Shown here piece by piece: positions 26,028-36,550 of a DNA stretch of 64,000 nt (its first letter is position 1; each line of letters opens with the position of its first letter). Both the position numbers and the translations under genes were made by a program. Origin of the DNA: Streptomyces fradiae ATCC 10745 = DSM 40063 (GTDB taxonomy: Bacteria > Actinomycetota > Actinomycetes > Streptomycetales > Streptomycetaceae); assembly GCF_008704425.1 (NCBI RefSeq), contig NZ_CP023696.1, positions 124,001 to 188,000 on the forward strand. Direction: 5' to 3'. The notes under the pieces are model-generated. The model did not search any database. It was not told where the DNA came from and saw only the letters and a list, made by a program, of their open reading frames with translations.

Positions 26028-26228
26028 GGGGCCCCCGCCCGCGCCCCGGGCGGCCCGCGCGCCGGTCCGGCACGTCACACCGCCCCGGCCGCCCGGCGGC
26101 GGGGACACGGCGCGGGCGGCCGCGGACGATCCCGCACCGCGCGGGCCGGCCGCACCGCGCGGGCCCGCCGCAGACGGGTCGCCCCGTCCCGGGGCCCCGG
26201 CCGGCCCGGGGGCATCCGCCCGCGGGGG

Positions 26229-27263
26229 TCACCCTGCCCCGCGCGGGTGCAGCGGCGCGGTGTCCATGCCGGCACCCTCGCGCAGTCCGCGCAGCAGCGC
26301 CCGGACCGCCTCGGTCGCGGTGTGCCGGGGCCGCCATCCCAGCTCGTCGCGGGCGCGCGAGCAGTCCATCAGGGGCACCCGCAGGAACGCGTCGAACAGG
26401 TGCGGCGACGCCGGCACCAGCCGCAGCGCCCAGGCGGCGGCGAGCGCGGTCCGCACGGCCGCGCGCGGCAGCCGCACCACCCTCGCGTCGAGGAGCCCCG
26501 CCAGGTCGGCGGCGCTCAGCGGCGGGTCCGCCGCCAGGTTGTACGCGCCGCGCGCCCCGTCGTCGAGGACGGCGCGGCGACAGGCGTCGGCGGCGTCGTC
26601 GGTGTGCAGGGCCTGGAAGACCAGTCCCTCCAGGTCGGGCACGACGGGCACGAAGCCGGGGCTGGCGAGCCGGCCGGGCACCAGCCTTCCGGCGAAGATC
26701 CGCAGCTGCTCGGCCGCGGCCTCCTCCTTGAACAGGAACGCCGGCCGCATCCGCACGGCGCGGATGTCCGGATGGCGCAGCTCGAAGGCGTCGAGGGCGC
26801 GTTCCAGGTACGCCTTCTCCCTGCTGTACGCGGCCTGCGGCCAGCCGTGCGTCGGCCAGGACTCGTCCACGGGCCGGTCCTTCGGGCCCGGCGAGTACGC
26901 GCCGACCGACGAGGCGTGGACCAGGACCGGCACACCGGCGTCGGCGACGGCGCGGAAGACCCGCATCCCGCCCAGCACGTTGGTGCGCCAGGTGGCGGTC
27001 GGGTCGTGGGTGGGCTGGAAGGCCCAGGCCAGGTGCACCACCGCGTCGGCGCCCTCGAAGAGGGCGGCCAGGTCGCGGTCGGCGTCCTTCCCGATGTCCG
27101 CCCGCGCCCACTCGGTGCCGGGCGGCGACCAGCCGGGGCGGCGGCGCGCCACGCCCAGGACGGAGCCGACCCGCAGGTCGTCGGCGAGGGCGGAGACGAC
27201 ACTGGTGCCGACGTTGCCGGTGGCCCCGGTGACGACGACTCTCCTGCCGGGCTGTGCGGTCAC
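26229..27263 (-). CDS. NAD(P)-dependent epimerase/dehydratase (extended SDR)
   Basis: A 344-residue extended short-chain dehydrogenase. The Rossmann motif is VTGATGNVGTSVVSAL (GATGNVG at 13-19). Next comes ARADIGKDADRDLAALFEGADAVVHLAW with the HLAW strand end, then VHASSVGAYSPGP and the catalytic Tyr-x3-Lys in YSREKAYLE. The C-terminal part binds the substrate (MDCSRARDELGWRPRHTATE is the family's late block). The GTG at 27263 follows GAGGGGGAG. It probably acts on a sugar nucleotide or small carbonyl compound; the substrate cannot be specified. It is not part of a visible operon. Confidence 0.88.
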   Translation of the reverse strand: MTAQPGRRVVVTGATGNVGTSVVSALADDLRVGSVLGVARRRPGWSPPGTEWARADIGKDADRDLAALFEGADAVVHLAWAFQPTHDPTATWRTNVLGGMRVFRAVADAGVPVLVHASSVGAYSPGPKDRPVDESWPTHGWPQAAYSREKAYLERALDAFELRHPDIRAVRMRPAFLFKEEAAAEQLRIFAGRLVPGRLASPGFVPVVPDLEGLVFQALHTDDAADACRRAVLDDGARGAYNLAADPPLSAADLAGLLDARVVRLPRAAVRTALAAAWALRLVPASPHLFDAFLRVPLMDCSRARDELGWRPRHTATEAVRALLRGLREGAGMDTAPLHPRGAG

Positions 27264-27648
27264 GGGTGCTCCCCCTCGTCCTGCGGGCCTGCCGGTCGCG
27301 CCGGCGGCGTACGGATGCGCGTCCCGGGTGTGCCGGGTACCCGCTTCGCGCCGGTTCACCTCCGTGGCGCGGCCGGGCGCGTCCCCGCCCGCGCCCTAGG
27401 CCGCGGCCCCGACCTGCGGGGCGGTGCCAGGGGCACGGGCGCCGGGCCTCCCGGGGCGGTGGCGCCCGGGCGCGCCTCCCCGGCGTTTCCGCCACTCTGG
27501 CCGGTTCCCCTCCCGCCTTCGGTATATGCCCTGGACATGGCCGGTCCGAGTGTTGCCAAATGAGTGACGACCGCTTCCGGCCTGTGTCACAGTCTTGGAT
27601 GGTCCTTGCTTTTCAAGCCATGGCCGTGCGCCTGTAACGGAGTCCCCC
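27264..27648. other. Divergent promoter region, 385 bp
   Basis: The intergenic region between the epimerase and PAS-SpoIIE phosphatase genes has no convincing coding sequence. A/T content rises at 27520-27640, just upstream of the phosphatase gene, which fits promoter DNA, but no -35/-10 pair is clear enough to call. Confidence 0.4.
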
Positions 27649-29097
27649 ATGCCGTCCCCCCTCTTCGCGGAACGTCCCAGCCAGCAGCCGCCGGAGCGCG
27701 GCCGGGTGGACGCCCTCATCTCGCAGGCCCGCCGGCTGCGCGGAGAGGTGGACGCCGTGCGCCGGGACGCCCCCGCCGACGCCGACGACCCGCGCGCCCG
27801 CTGGCAGCGCGCCCTGTGCGACCTGGCCGTGCACCAGCTCGACGACCTCGGCGCCCACCTGGGGCAACTCAGGGAGGGTGTGCCTGCGCCGGGCGCGCGG
27901 GAAGGGACTGGCGGCCCGGCCGCGCGGGACGGCCGGCCGCGCGGCGAGGGCGCGACCGGCTCGCTGCTCACACGGGTCGGCAGCGCCGAGTGGAACCTGC
28001 TGACCGACGAGGTCGGCTGGTCGGACGAGCTGTACCGGATCGTCGGCCGCGCTCCCTCCGCCGGGCCGATGTCGCTGGACGAACTGCCGTCGCTGGTCTT
28101 CGCGGAGGACCAGCCGCTGCTCAGCCGGCTCGTGACGGACTGCCTGGTGGACGGCAAGCCGATCGACGGGGAGTTCCGGTTGGTCCGGGCCGACGGCCGG
28201 GTGCGCACCCTGCACATGACGGGCGAACCGGTCCTCGACGGCGAGGGCCGCACGGCGTCCATGTGGGCGGTGTTCCGGGACGTCAGCGAACTGCGCCGCA
28301 GCGAGCGCGCCGTACGCGACACCCGCGAGTCGCTGCGGCGCGACGGGGAGCGGACCGGGCACCGGCTCGCCGCGGAGCTGCGGGAGGCGGTCCTGCCGGC
28401 CTGGCGCGGCCCGCTGCGGCCCACCGGGGAGGGCGGGGACGGCGGGCCCGCGCTGGAGGCGGCCGGGCACCACCTGGTGTCCGCCGGCGACCCGCTCGGC
28501 GGGGACTGGTACGACGTGCTCGCCCTCCCCGGCGGCGGGACCCTGCTCGCGGTCGGCGACCTGGCGGGGCACGGCGTGTCCGCCACCGCCTCGACGGCGG
28601 CGCTGCTGGGGGCCCTGCGGGGCCTCGCCGTGGCGGGCATCGCGCCGGGCGCGCTGCTCGGGCATCTCAACGCGCTGCTGGAGGCCGCCGCGCAGCCGGC
28701 CCTCGGCACCGCGCTGTGCTGCCGCTACGACCCGGCGTCGCGGACGCTCGCCTGGGCGCAGGCCGGGCACCCCGCCCCGCTGCTGTTCCGGGACGGGACC
28801 GGGCGGGTCCTGGACCGGCCGGAGGGCGTACCGCTGGGGGCGACGGCGTCGGGCGCCGCCTACGAGCAGGCGGAGGCCCGGCTCCTGCCCGGTGACCTGC
28901 TGGTGCTCCGCACGGGCGGACCGGCGGGGGACGCGGGCGGACCGGGCGCGGGCACGCCCGGCACGGAGCGGCTGCTCGCCCTGGCGCCCGAACTGTCCCG
29001 CGCGCGGGACGTGCGGGAGTGCGTGCGGCTGGCGGCCCGGGCGGCGGGCGCCGAGGGCGGCTGCGTGGTGGCGGCCAGGGTGGGCGGCCCCTCGTAG
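27649..29097 (+). CDS. PAS-SpoIIE/PP2C phosphatase
   Basis: A 482-residue regulator. An N-terminal helical region (residues about 15-75, DALISQARRLRGEVDAVRRD) precedes a PAS domain (about 105-225, SAEWNLLTDEVGWSDELYRI; GEPVLDGEGRTASMWAVFRD). A short coiled linker then leads to a PP2C/SpoIIE phosphatase (about 245-480) with metal-binding motifs DPLGGDWYDVLALP and VGDLAGHGVSATASTA, and CCRYDPASRTLAWAQAGHP. Unlike the phosphatase gene at 17.4 kb it lacks GAF and HATPase domains. The usual DG-containing segment near the end is altered (LVLRTGGPAGDAG). ATG at 27649 has CGGAG upstream. The likely target is an anti-anti-sigma protein encoded elsewhere. Confidence 0.9.
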   Translation: MPSPLFAERPSQQPPERGRVDALISQARRLRGEVDAVRRDAPADADDPRARWQRALCDLAVHQLDDLGAHLGQLREGVPAPGAREGTGGPAARDGRPRGEGATGSLLTRVGSAEWNLLTDEVGWSDELYRIVGRAPSAGPMSLDELPSLVFAEDQPLLSRLVTDCLVDGKPIDGEFRLVRADGRVRTLHMTGEPVLDGEGRTASMWAVFRDVSELRRSERAVRDTRESLRRDGERTGHRLAAELREAVLPAWRGPLRPTGEGGDGGPALEAAGHHLVSAGDPLGGDWYDVLALPGGGTLLAVGDLAGHGVSATASTAALLGALRGLAVAGIAPGALLGHLNALLEAAAQPALGTALCCRYDPASRTLAWAQAGHPAPLLFRDGTGRVLDRPEGVPLGATASGAAYEQAEARLLPGDLLVLRTGGPAGDAGGPGAGTPGTERLLALAPELSRARDVRECVRLAARAAGAEGGCVVAARVGGPS

Positions 29098-29198
29098 CGG
29101 GACCGCCCGCGCACGGGGCGTACCGGTGCCGGATGCGGACGGGGCGCGTCCGCGGTCCCGGCCGGACGGGACCGCGCGCCCCGCGCGGTGGGCAGGAC

Positions 29199-29262
29199 GC
29201 CGTGCCGGGCCGGCCCGGCACGGCGTGAGGGCGGACCGGACCGTGCCGGGCCGGCCCGGTGC
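29199..29262. terminator. Palindromic region between convergent genes
   Basis: A perfect 26-nt palindrome centred on CCGGGCCGGCCCGG (29199-29224) is followed by a second, near-identical copy at 29240-29262. It sits between the 3' ends of the phosphatase gene and the NsdA-family gene and may terminate both. Related GTGCGGGGCGC units follow to about 29310. Confidence 0.55.
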
Positions 29263-29476
29263 CGTGCGGGGCGCACCCGGCGCTGTGCGGGGCGCGCCCG
29301 GTGCGTCACGGCCGTGCGCGGGTGCGCGGGGAGCCGTGCCGATGGGTCCGGCACCGCGTGCGAGCGTCCGGCACGGTGCGGATGCGGGGCGGGCCCACGG
29401 CGGGGACGCGCGGGGCGGAGGCACCGCGGGTCTGGGGGGCGGGGGACGCGCGGGGCGGGGACCTCGCCGCCTCCGG

Positions 29477-30967
29477 TCAAGCCTCCTTCAGCCCCAGCTT
29501 CCTGGCCTGCTCGCTCGGCAGCGCGTACTCGATCCGCTCGCGCAGGTCCTTGATCCGGGAGTAGCTGGCGTACCGGCCGGTGAGCCGGTACATCTCCCGC
29601 AGCCGGTCCCAGGTGCGCTGCGAGGAGTTGCTGCCCATGGCGGCCAGCGCCAGCCGGGCGTAACGGTCCGCCTGCTCCGGGTCGTCGGCGATGAAGCAGG
29701 CCGACGCCATGGAGAGATGGTCGAAGATCTTGGAGCGCTCCCGGCCGTCGATGCGCAGCTCCAGCGCCTTCTGCGCGAAGTACTGCGCCTGCCTGGCCGC
29801 GGACGGCTCGTGCTCGGCGAGCGTGCGGTAGGCGAGCGCCTGCATGCCGTACAGGTCCTCCGACTTGAAGGTCTGCATCCACACCGGCAGCGGGGCGTCG
29901 TCCTTGTCGGAGACGAAGAGGTCCTCCGCCTCGCCGAGGGTGCGGCGCATCGCCTGCCCGCGCCCCATGGAGGCGTGCGCCCACGCCTCGATGGTGTGGA
30001 GCATGGCACGGGTGCGCGGCAGGACCTCGTCGCCGGCGCCGAACTGGGCGAGCTGGAGCAGGTCCAGGGCCTCGTCGGGGCGGCCCAGGTGGACCATCTG
30101 GCGGGCGCAGCGCGACAGGGCCTCCCCGGCACGGGGCCGGTCCCCGCCCTCCCGGGCCGCGTGCGCGGCGATGATGAAGTACTTCTGCGCCGTGGGCTCC
30201 AGACCCACGTCGTGGGACATCCACCCGGCCAGGACGGCCAGGTTGGCCGCGACGCCCCACAGGCGCTGCTGGATCCGCTCGGGGTGGCGGTAGGCGAGTA
30301 TCCCGCCGACCTCGTTGAGCTGGCCGACGACGGCCTTGCGCTGGAGGCCGCCGCCCTTGGCGGCGTCCCAGGCGCGGAACACCTCGACGGATGCCTCCAG
30401 TTCCTCGATCTCCTGCAGGCCGATGGGGGCGGCCTCGTAGCGGTCCAGGCCAGCGGGGTCCGCGGTGCGGACACCCGAGGGGGCGGTGGCACCGGAGGGC
30501 CCGGGGCCGGTTCGGAACCAGTCGTGCATGGCGCTGGTGATGGTGGAGCCCGCGGTGAGCGCGGCGCCCGCGCCCACCAGGCCGCGTCGGTTGAGCATGA
30601 GGTCCATTCCCGTGAATTCGGTGAGGACCGTGGCCGTGCGCTCGGGCGCCCAGGGCAGCCCGTCAGGGTTGTCGTCGTGCCTGACGTCCCGCCGTCTCCC
30701 GGCGCGCCCGTGTCGTACGAACCCGAGGTCCTCGATGGTCACGACACGGCCGAGTCGCTCGGTGAACAGGGCCGCCAGCACCTTCGGCACCGGATCGCGC
30801 GGGATCTCCCCCATGTCGATCCAACGCCGCACCCGCGAGGTGTCGGTCGCCAGCTGGGGGTGGCCCATGGCCGCCGCCTGCCGGTTGACCAGCCGCGCGA
30901 GTTCGCCCTTCGACCAGCCGGCGAGGCCGAACAGGTCGGAGAGGCGGGTGTTGGGTTGTCCTGTCAC
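29477..30967 (-). CDS. nsdA: NsdA-family TPR regulator
   Basis: A 496-residue cytoplasmic regulator that closely matches my recollection of S. coelicolor NsdA, a negative regulator of differentiation and antibiotic production. The N-terminal DNA-binding-like region begins MTGQPNTRLSDLFGLAGWSK and includes RLVNRQAAAMGHPQLATDTS, RVRRWIDMGEIPRDP and VTIEDLGFVRHG. The C-terminal two-thirds is helical with TPR-like repeats (AQKYFIIAAHAAREGGDRPR; EALDLLQLAQFGAGDE; DDPEQADRYARLALAAMGSN). A GTG at 30967 with GGGGG six bases upstream is used. It diverges from a kinase-like gene containing a TTA codon. Paralogues exist in streptomycetes, so the exact symbol could be wrong. Confidence 0.85.
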   Translation of the reverse strand: MTGQPNTRLSDLFGLAGWSKGELARLVNRQAAAMGHPQLATDTSRVRRWIDMGEIPRDPVPKVLAALFTERLGRVVTIEDLGFVRHGRAGRRRDVRHDDNPDGLPWAPERTATVLTEFTGMDLMLNRRGLVGAGAALTAGSTITSAMHDWFRTGPGPSGATAPSGVRTADPAGLDRYEAAPIGLQEIEELEASVEVFRAWDAAKGGGLQRKAVVGQLNEVGGILAYRHPERIQQRLWGVAANLAVLAGWMSHDVGLEPTAQKYFIIAAHAAREGGDRPRAGEALSRCARQMVHLGRPDEALDLLQLAQFGAGDEVLPRTRAMLHTIEAWAHASMGRGQAMRRTLGEAEDLFVSDKDDAPLPVWMQTFKSEDLYGMQALAYRTLAEHEPSAARQAQYFAQKALELRIDGRERSKIFDHLSMASACFIADDPEQADRYARLALAAMGSNSSQRTWDRLREMYRLTGRYASYSRIKDLRERIEYALPSEQARKLGLKEA

Positions 30968-31028
30968 GTCAAGCCCCCAGGTTCTCGGCTGACTTGACAG
31001 TAGCCCTCCGCCATGGGGGTGGCGACTA

Positions 31029-31067
31029 TTCGCCAGGGTTCGCCAGGGTCCGCGAGATGGTTCGCCA
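31029..31067. repeat. TTCGCCAGGG direct repeats in divergent promoter region
   Basis: Two adjacent perfect copies of TTCGCCAGGG (31029-31048) and a third partial copy, TTCGCCA, at 31061-31067, in the 230-bp region between the NsdA-family and kinase-like genes. They are candidate operator half-sites. Confidence 0.55.
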
Positions 31068-31197
31068 CCCGCCCGTAGGTGTCGGGTAGGAACGCGCCAC
31101 CCCGTCCCGGCGTCGGCCCGCATTCCCCAGGGTGCCGGACCGGCGGCGGACGGGGCGGCGTACGCAGTCGTCGGCACACGAAGGGATCTGTCCGCCC

Positions 31198-32313
31198 ATG
31201 TACACAGCATCGTCCTCCGTGTCCGCCCCGCCCCGGCCCCGCCCGGTCGTGGCCGGGAGCGGCCCGTACCCGGGCCAGGCGCCGGTGGGCCGGAGCAGGC
31301 GCTGGGCGGGGGCGGTGAGCGGTCAGCTCAGCGGGAGGATCGACCTGTCGGGGCCGCATGGCGGCCAGTTGCGGAAGGCGATCGGGTCGGTGCAGCGCAT
31401 CTGCCCCGAGTTCAACCCCGTGCAGGTGATGCGGCGCAGCGGGCGGTCGGTGCTGCTGGTCGGGACGACGGGCCGGGCGACCGTCGTCGCCAAGTGTTTA
31501 CTGGACCACTCCCCCGTGTGGGTCGAGCGGTTCCGCCACGAGATCGCCGCGTACCGCGCGTTCGTCCGGCACCGGCCCCCCGTGCGGGTCCCCCGGCTGA
31601 TCGCGGCGGACCCGGAGAACGGCACGCTCGTCGTGGAGCGGATGCCGGGCCGGCCGGCCGGCTTCAGCCGGCATGTGGCCGACGCCCCGCCGCGGGCGGA
31701 CTTCAAGGCCGTCCTGACCGCGGTGGCGCGACTCAACGAGTGGCGGCCGCCGGCCGGGACCTTCGACGCGCCACTCGACTACGCGGCGCGGATCTCCCGG
31801 TACCACGAGCTGGGCCTGTTCACCGACCGGGACCGGGACGACCTGCAGAAGCTGCTGCACGGGCTGGCGCTCGCGGGCGGGCGGTACGGCATGGGGCAGT
31901 TCTGCCACGGTGACGCGCTGCTGTCCAACATGCTGCTGTCGCCGGCGGGTCCGGTGCTCGTCGACTGGGAGCACGCCGGCTGGTACCTGCCCGGCTACGA
32001 CCTGGCGACGCTGTGGAGCGTGCTGGGCGACGCGCCGGTCGCGCGGCGGCGGATCAGCCAGCTCGCACAGGCGGGCGGGCCCGCGGCGCGCGACGCGTTC
32101 CTGGTGAACCTGATGCTCGTCCTGACGCGCGAGATCCGGACGTACGAGACCGCGGTGCAGCGGACGATACGGGAGGCTCCCCCCGCCGGCTCCGTTCCCG
32201 TGCAGCCCGGCACGCTCTCGCCCGGCGAGGAGCAGCGGCTGCTGCTGCGGCGGCTGCACGAGGACTGCGCGCTGGCACGGCGGGCCGTGCGCGCGGCGGT
32301 CGGCACGCGCTGA
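31198..32313 (+). CDS. Aminoglycoside-phosphotransferase-fold kinase-like protein
   Basis: A 371-residue protein of the APH/choline kinase fold. After a low-complexity N-terminus of about 60 residues, the ATP-binding lobe has [20 protein letters not shown] with the Lys, and [12 protein letters not shown]. The catalytic loop is [17 protein letters not shown] (HGD) and the metal-binding motif [20 protein letters not shown] (DWE). The phosphate acceptor is unknown and antibiotic resistance should not be assumed. Codon 101 is TTA (31498-31500), so full translation should need the bldA tRNA. ATG at 31198 is used. It diverges from the NsdA-family gene. Confidence 0.85.
   Translation: MYTASSSVSAPPRPRPVVAGSGPYPGQAPVGRSRRWAGAVSGQLSGRIDLSGPHGGQLRKAIGSVQRICPEFNPVQVMRRSGRSVLLVGTTGRATVVAKCLLDHSPVWVERFRHEIAAYRAFVRHRPPVRVPRLIAADPENGTLVVERMPGRPAGFSRHVADAPPRADFKAVLTAVARLNEWRPPAGTFDAPLDYAARISRYHELGLFTDRDRDDLQKLLHGLALAGGRYGMGQFCHGDALLSNMLLSPAGPVLVDWEHAGWYLPGYDLATLWSVLGDAPVARRRISQLAQAGGPAARDAFLVNLMLVLTREIRTYETAVQRTIREAPPAGSVPVQPGTLSPGEEQRLLLRRLHEDCALARRAVRAAVGTR
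31498..31500 (+). other. In-frame TTA codon (bldA-dependent leucine)
   Basis: TGT-TTA-CTG, codon 101 of the kinase-like gene. It is the only in-frame TTA I noticed in the window. In streptomycetes TTA is read by the developmentally controlled bldA tRNA. Confidence 0.9.
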
Positions 32314-34890
<2,577 letters not shown>

Positions 34891-34911
34891 CGCGGGCCCG
34901 GTGACCGGGCC

Positions 34912-35325
34912 CTACGGGCGGCGGGCGCCGCGGAGCTGGTCCAGCTCGCGGCGCTCCCGCTTGGTGGGGCGGCCCGCGCCCCGGTCGCGGACACCGGCGA
35001 CGGCGACCTGCTCGCGCGGCGGCGGGGGCGGGGTCCTGTCCGTGTACGCCTCGGCCGCGACGGGGGCGCCGACGCGCTTGGGGAGGACCTGCCGGACCTC
35101 GACGATCCGCTCGCGGCCGGCGTGGAAGACCCGCACCTCGTCGCCCGGCTTGACGGTCTGCGCGGGCTTGGCGCGGTCGCCGTTGACGCGGACGTGCCCG
35201 GCGCGGCAGGCCGTGGCGGCCTGGGAGCGGGTCTTGGTCAGGCGCACCGCCCAGATCCAGCTGTCGACCCGCGCCGTGGCGCCCTGCGGGTGCGGGGCGC
35301 GATGTGCCGTCTCCGTCGCTGCCAT
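34912..35325 (-). CDS. S4-domain RNA-binding protein (Hsp15-like)
   Basis: A 137-residue protein. The S4 domain lies at about residues 18-65 (RVDSWIWAVRLTKTRSQAAT, ACRAGHVRVNGDRAKPA, then VKPGDEVRV). It matches the Hsp15/RqcP group, which binds stalled 50S subunits carrying nascent chains. A basic C-terminus (RPTKRERRELDQLRGARRP) should contact rRNA. ATG at 35325 has GGAGG closely upstream. It lies 59 bp downstream of an unknown conserved gene on the same strand, so the two may be co-transcribed. Confidence 0.88.
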   Translation of the reverse strand: MAATETAHRAPHPQGATARVDSWIWAVRLTKTRSQAATACRAGHVRVNGDRAKPAQTVKPGDEVRVFHAGRERIVEVRQVLPKRVGAPVAAEAYTDRTPPPPPREQVAVAGVRDRGAGRPTKRERRELDQLRGARRP

Positions 35326-35384
35326 GGCCCTCCTCGGCTCCTGGGCTCCTCGGTTCCTCGTGGCGCCGGCCCCGTGTCGCCGGC

Positions 35385-35885
35385 TCAGCCCTGCTGGAAC
35401 AGTTCCGCGGGCAGCGGCTTGAGCAGGGCGTACAGGTCGTCGGTGATGGGCCGGTCCCAGCTCGCGATGGTCACGAGGACGTTGTCGCTGCGGTCGAACT
35501 GGACGCAGGAGATCCGGCTCTCGGTGAGCTTGAGGCGGCGGACGATGAGCAGGTTGTCGCCCTGCATGACCGGGACGTCCTCGCTCTCCACGACCTCGAC
35601 GTGGTCGTCCCGCTCCAGCGCCGCGAGGAGCTGGGCCGCCTCGAAGGGGATCTGGCCCTCGGCGAGGTCCCGCGCCGGGGAGCCCTCCGGCAGATTGCCG
35701 ATGATCATCGCGGGGCCGCGGCCGCCGAAGAGGTCGTAGCGGAGGAACACGCCCTGGCAGGTGCCGTCGGGGGCGGGGAGCAGGCCGGCGCCGAGGTTCC
35801 CGGGCCAGTCGCCCGGGTCCATGGCCAGGACGTCGAAGTCCGGGCCCGCGGGTGTGGCGGGGCTGCGGCGGCGGAGGAAGGACAT
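35385..35885 (-). CDS. Hypothetical protein, 166 aa, conserved-looking
   Basis: A soluble 166-residue protein with even amino acid composition and good codon bias. Visible blocks are FDVLAMDPGDWPGNLGAGLL, GVFLRYDLFGGRGPAMIIGN and MQGDNLLIVRRLKLTESRIS followed by CVQFDRSDNVLVTIASWDRP. No signal peptide, membrane segment or catalytic motif is seen; the alternating pattern suggests a mixed alpha/beta fold. ATG at 35885 is used. It is followed on the same strand by the S4-domain gene and probably forms a two-gene unit with it. Confidence 0.75.
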   Translation of the reverse strand: MSFLRRRSPATPAGPDFDVLAMDPGDWPGNLGAGLLPAPDGTCQGVFLRYDLFGGRGPAMIIGNLPEGSPARDLAEGQIPFEAAQLLAALERDDHVEVVESEDVPVMQGDNLLIVRRLKLTESRISCVQFDRSDNVLVTIASWDRPITDDLYALLKPLPAELFQQG

Positions 35886-36491
35886 GCCGCCATGGTACGG
35901 GTCCCGGGCCGCCGCGCGGCGGGCGGGGCGCCGTCGCGGAGGGGCCCGCCGGACGTGGCCGAGGGGTCCGGGAGGCGTGTGGGAGCGGCGGGTTCACCGC
36001 TTCGGGGGATGTCCGTGGGGCGCGCGGGGCCGTGGACGCCCGCGCGGGCGGCAGCGGGGTCCGAGGGCGGGTCGGCGTGGGCGCGCTGGGTGGGCCGGGG
36101 TGGGCGGGGGTGGGCCGGGGTGCGCGGGCCGGTCGCCGCGGGGGATGCCGGGAGCGGGCCGGGCCGGGCCGGGGCGAGGCGAGGGCGCGCGGGCCGGTGG
36201 TGGCGGGCGAGGCGCGGCGGCGGACGCCGGGGGCTCGGCGGGTGCGTGTGGGCGCGTGCGGGTGCGGCCGGGCGCCGGATCGGGGCGGTGACGGGCATGG
36301 CGGGTGCGGGACGGGGCGTGGGCGCGGGACGGCGGCGGCCGGAGGGCGGGGTGGCGGGGGGCCTGGGAGCCGGGTGGCGGAGGCCCGGGGAGGGGGTGGC
36401 GGAGGCCCGGGGGGCGGGGCGCGGGGGGCGGGCGGGGGTGTCGGGGGGCTTGCCGGGGGCGGGGTGCGCGGGGTAAGTGATCGGGATGCGG
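35886..36491. other. Gene-free G-rich region upstream of paaK
   Basis: About 600 bp with very strong G bias on the plus strand and no plausible gene. GGGTGGCGGAGGCCCGGGG is repeated at 36372-36390 and 36394-36412. Many runs of three to six G lie close together at 36300-36475, giving high G-quadruplex potential. Confidence 0.6.
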
Positions 36492-36528
36492 ATCGACCGA
36501 ATGGTCGGTAGCCGCGTGAACGGTCGAT
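36492..36528. promoter_or_regulatory. TetR-type operator candidate upstream of paaK
   Basis: ATCGACCG (36492-36499) and CGGTCGAT (36521-36528) form an inverted repeat, and CGACC-GAAT-GGTCG (36494-36507) is a tighter palindrome inside it. The GACCGnnnGGTC style fits TetR-family operators, including those of phenylacetate regulators, 23 nt before the paaK start. No regulator gene is adjacent. Confidence 0.5.
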
Positions 36529-36550
36529 GCGGGACGGGCGGAGGACGGAC

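Noticed and set aside
31198-32313. Aminoglycoside resistance gene
   Set aside because: Only the general APH fold is visible; no feature identifies an antibiotic-modifying subclass.
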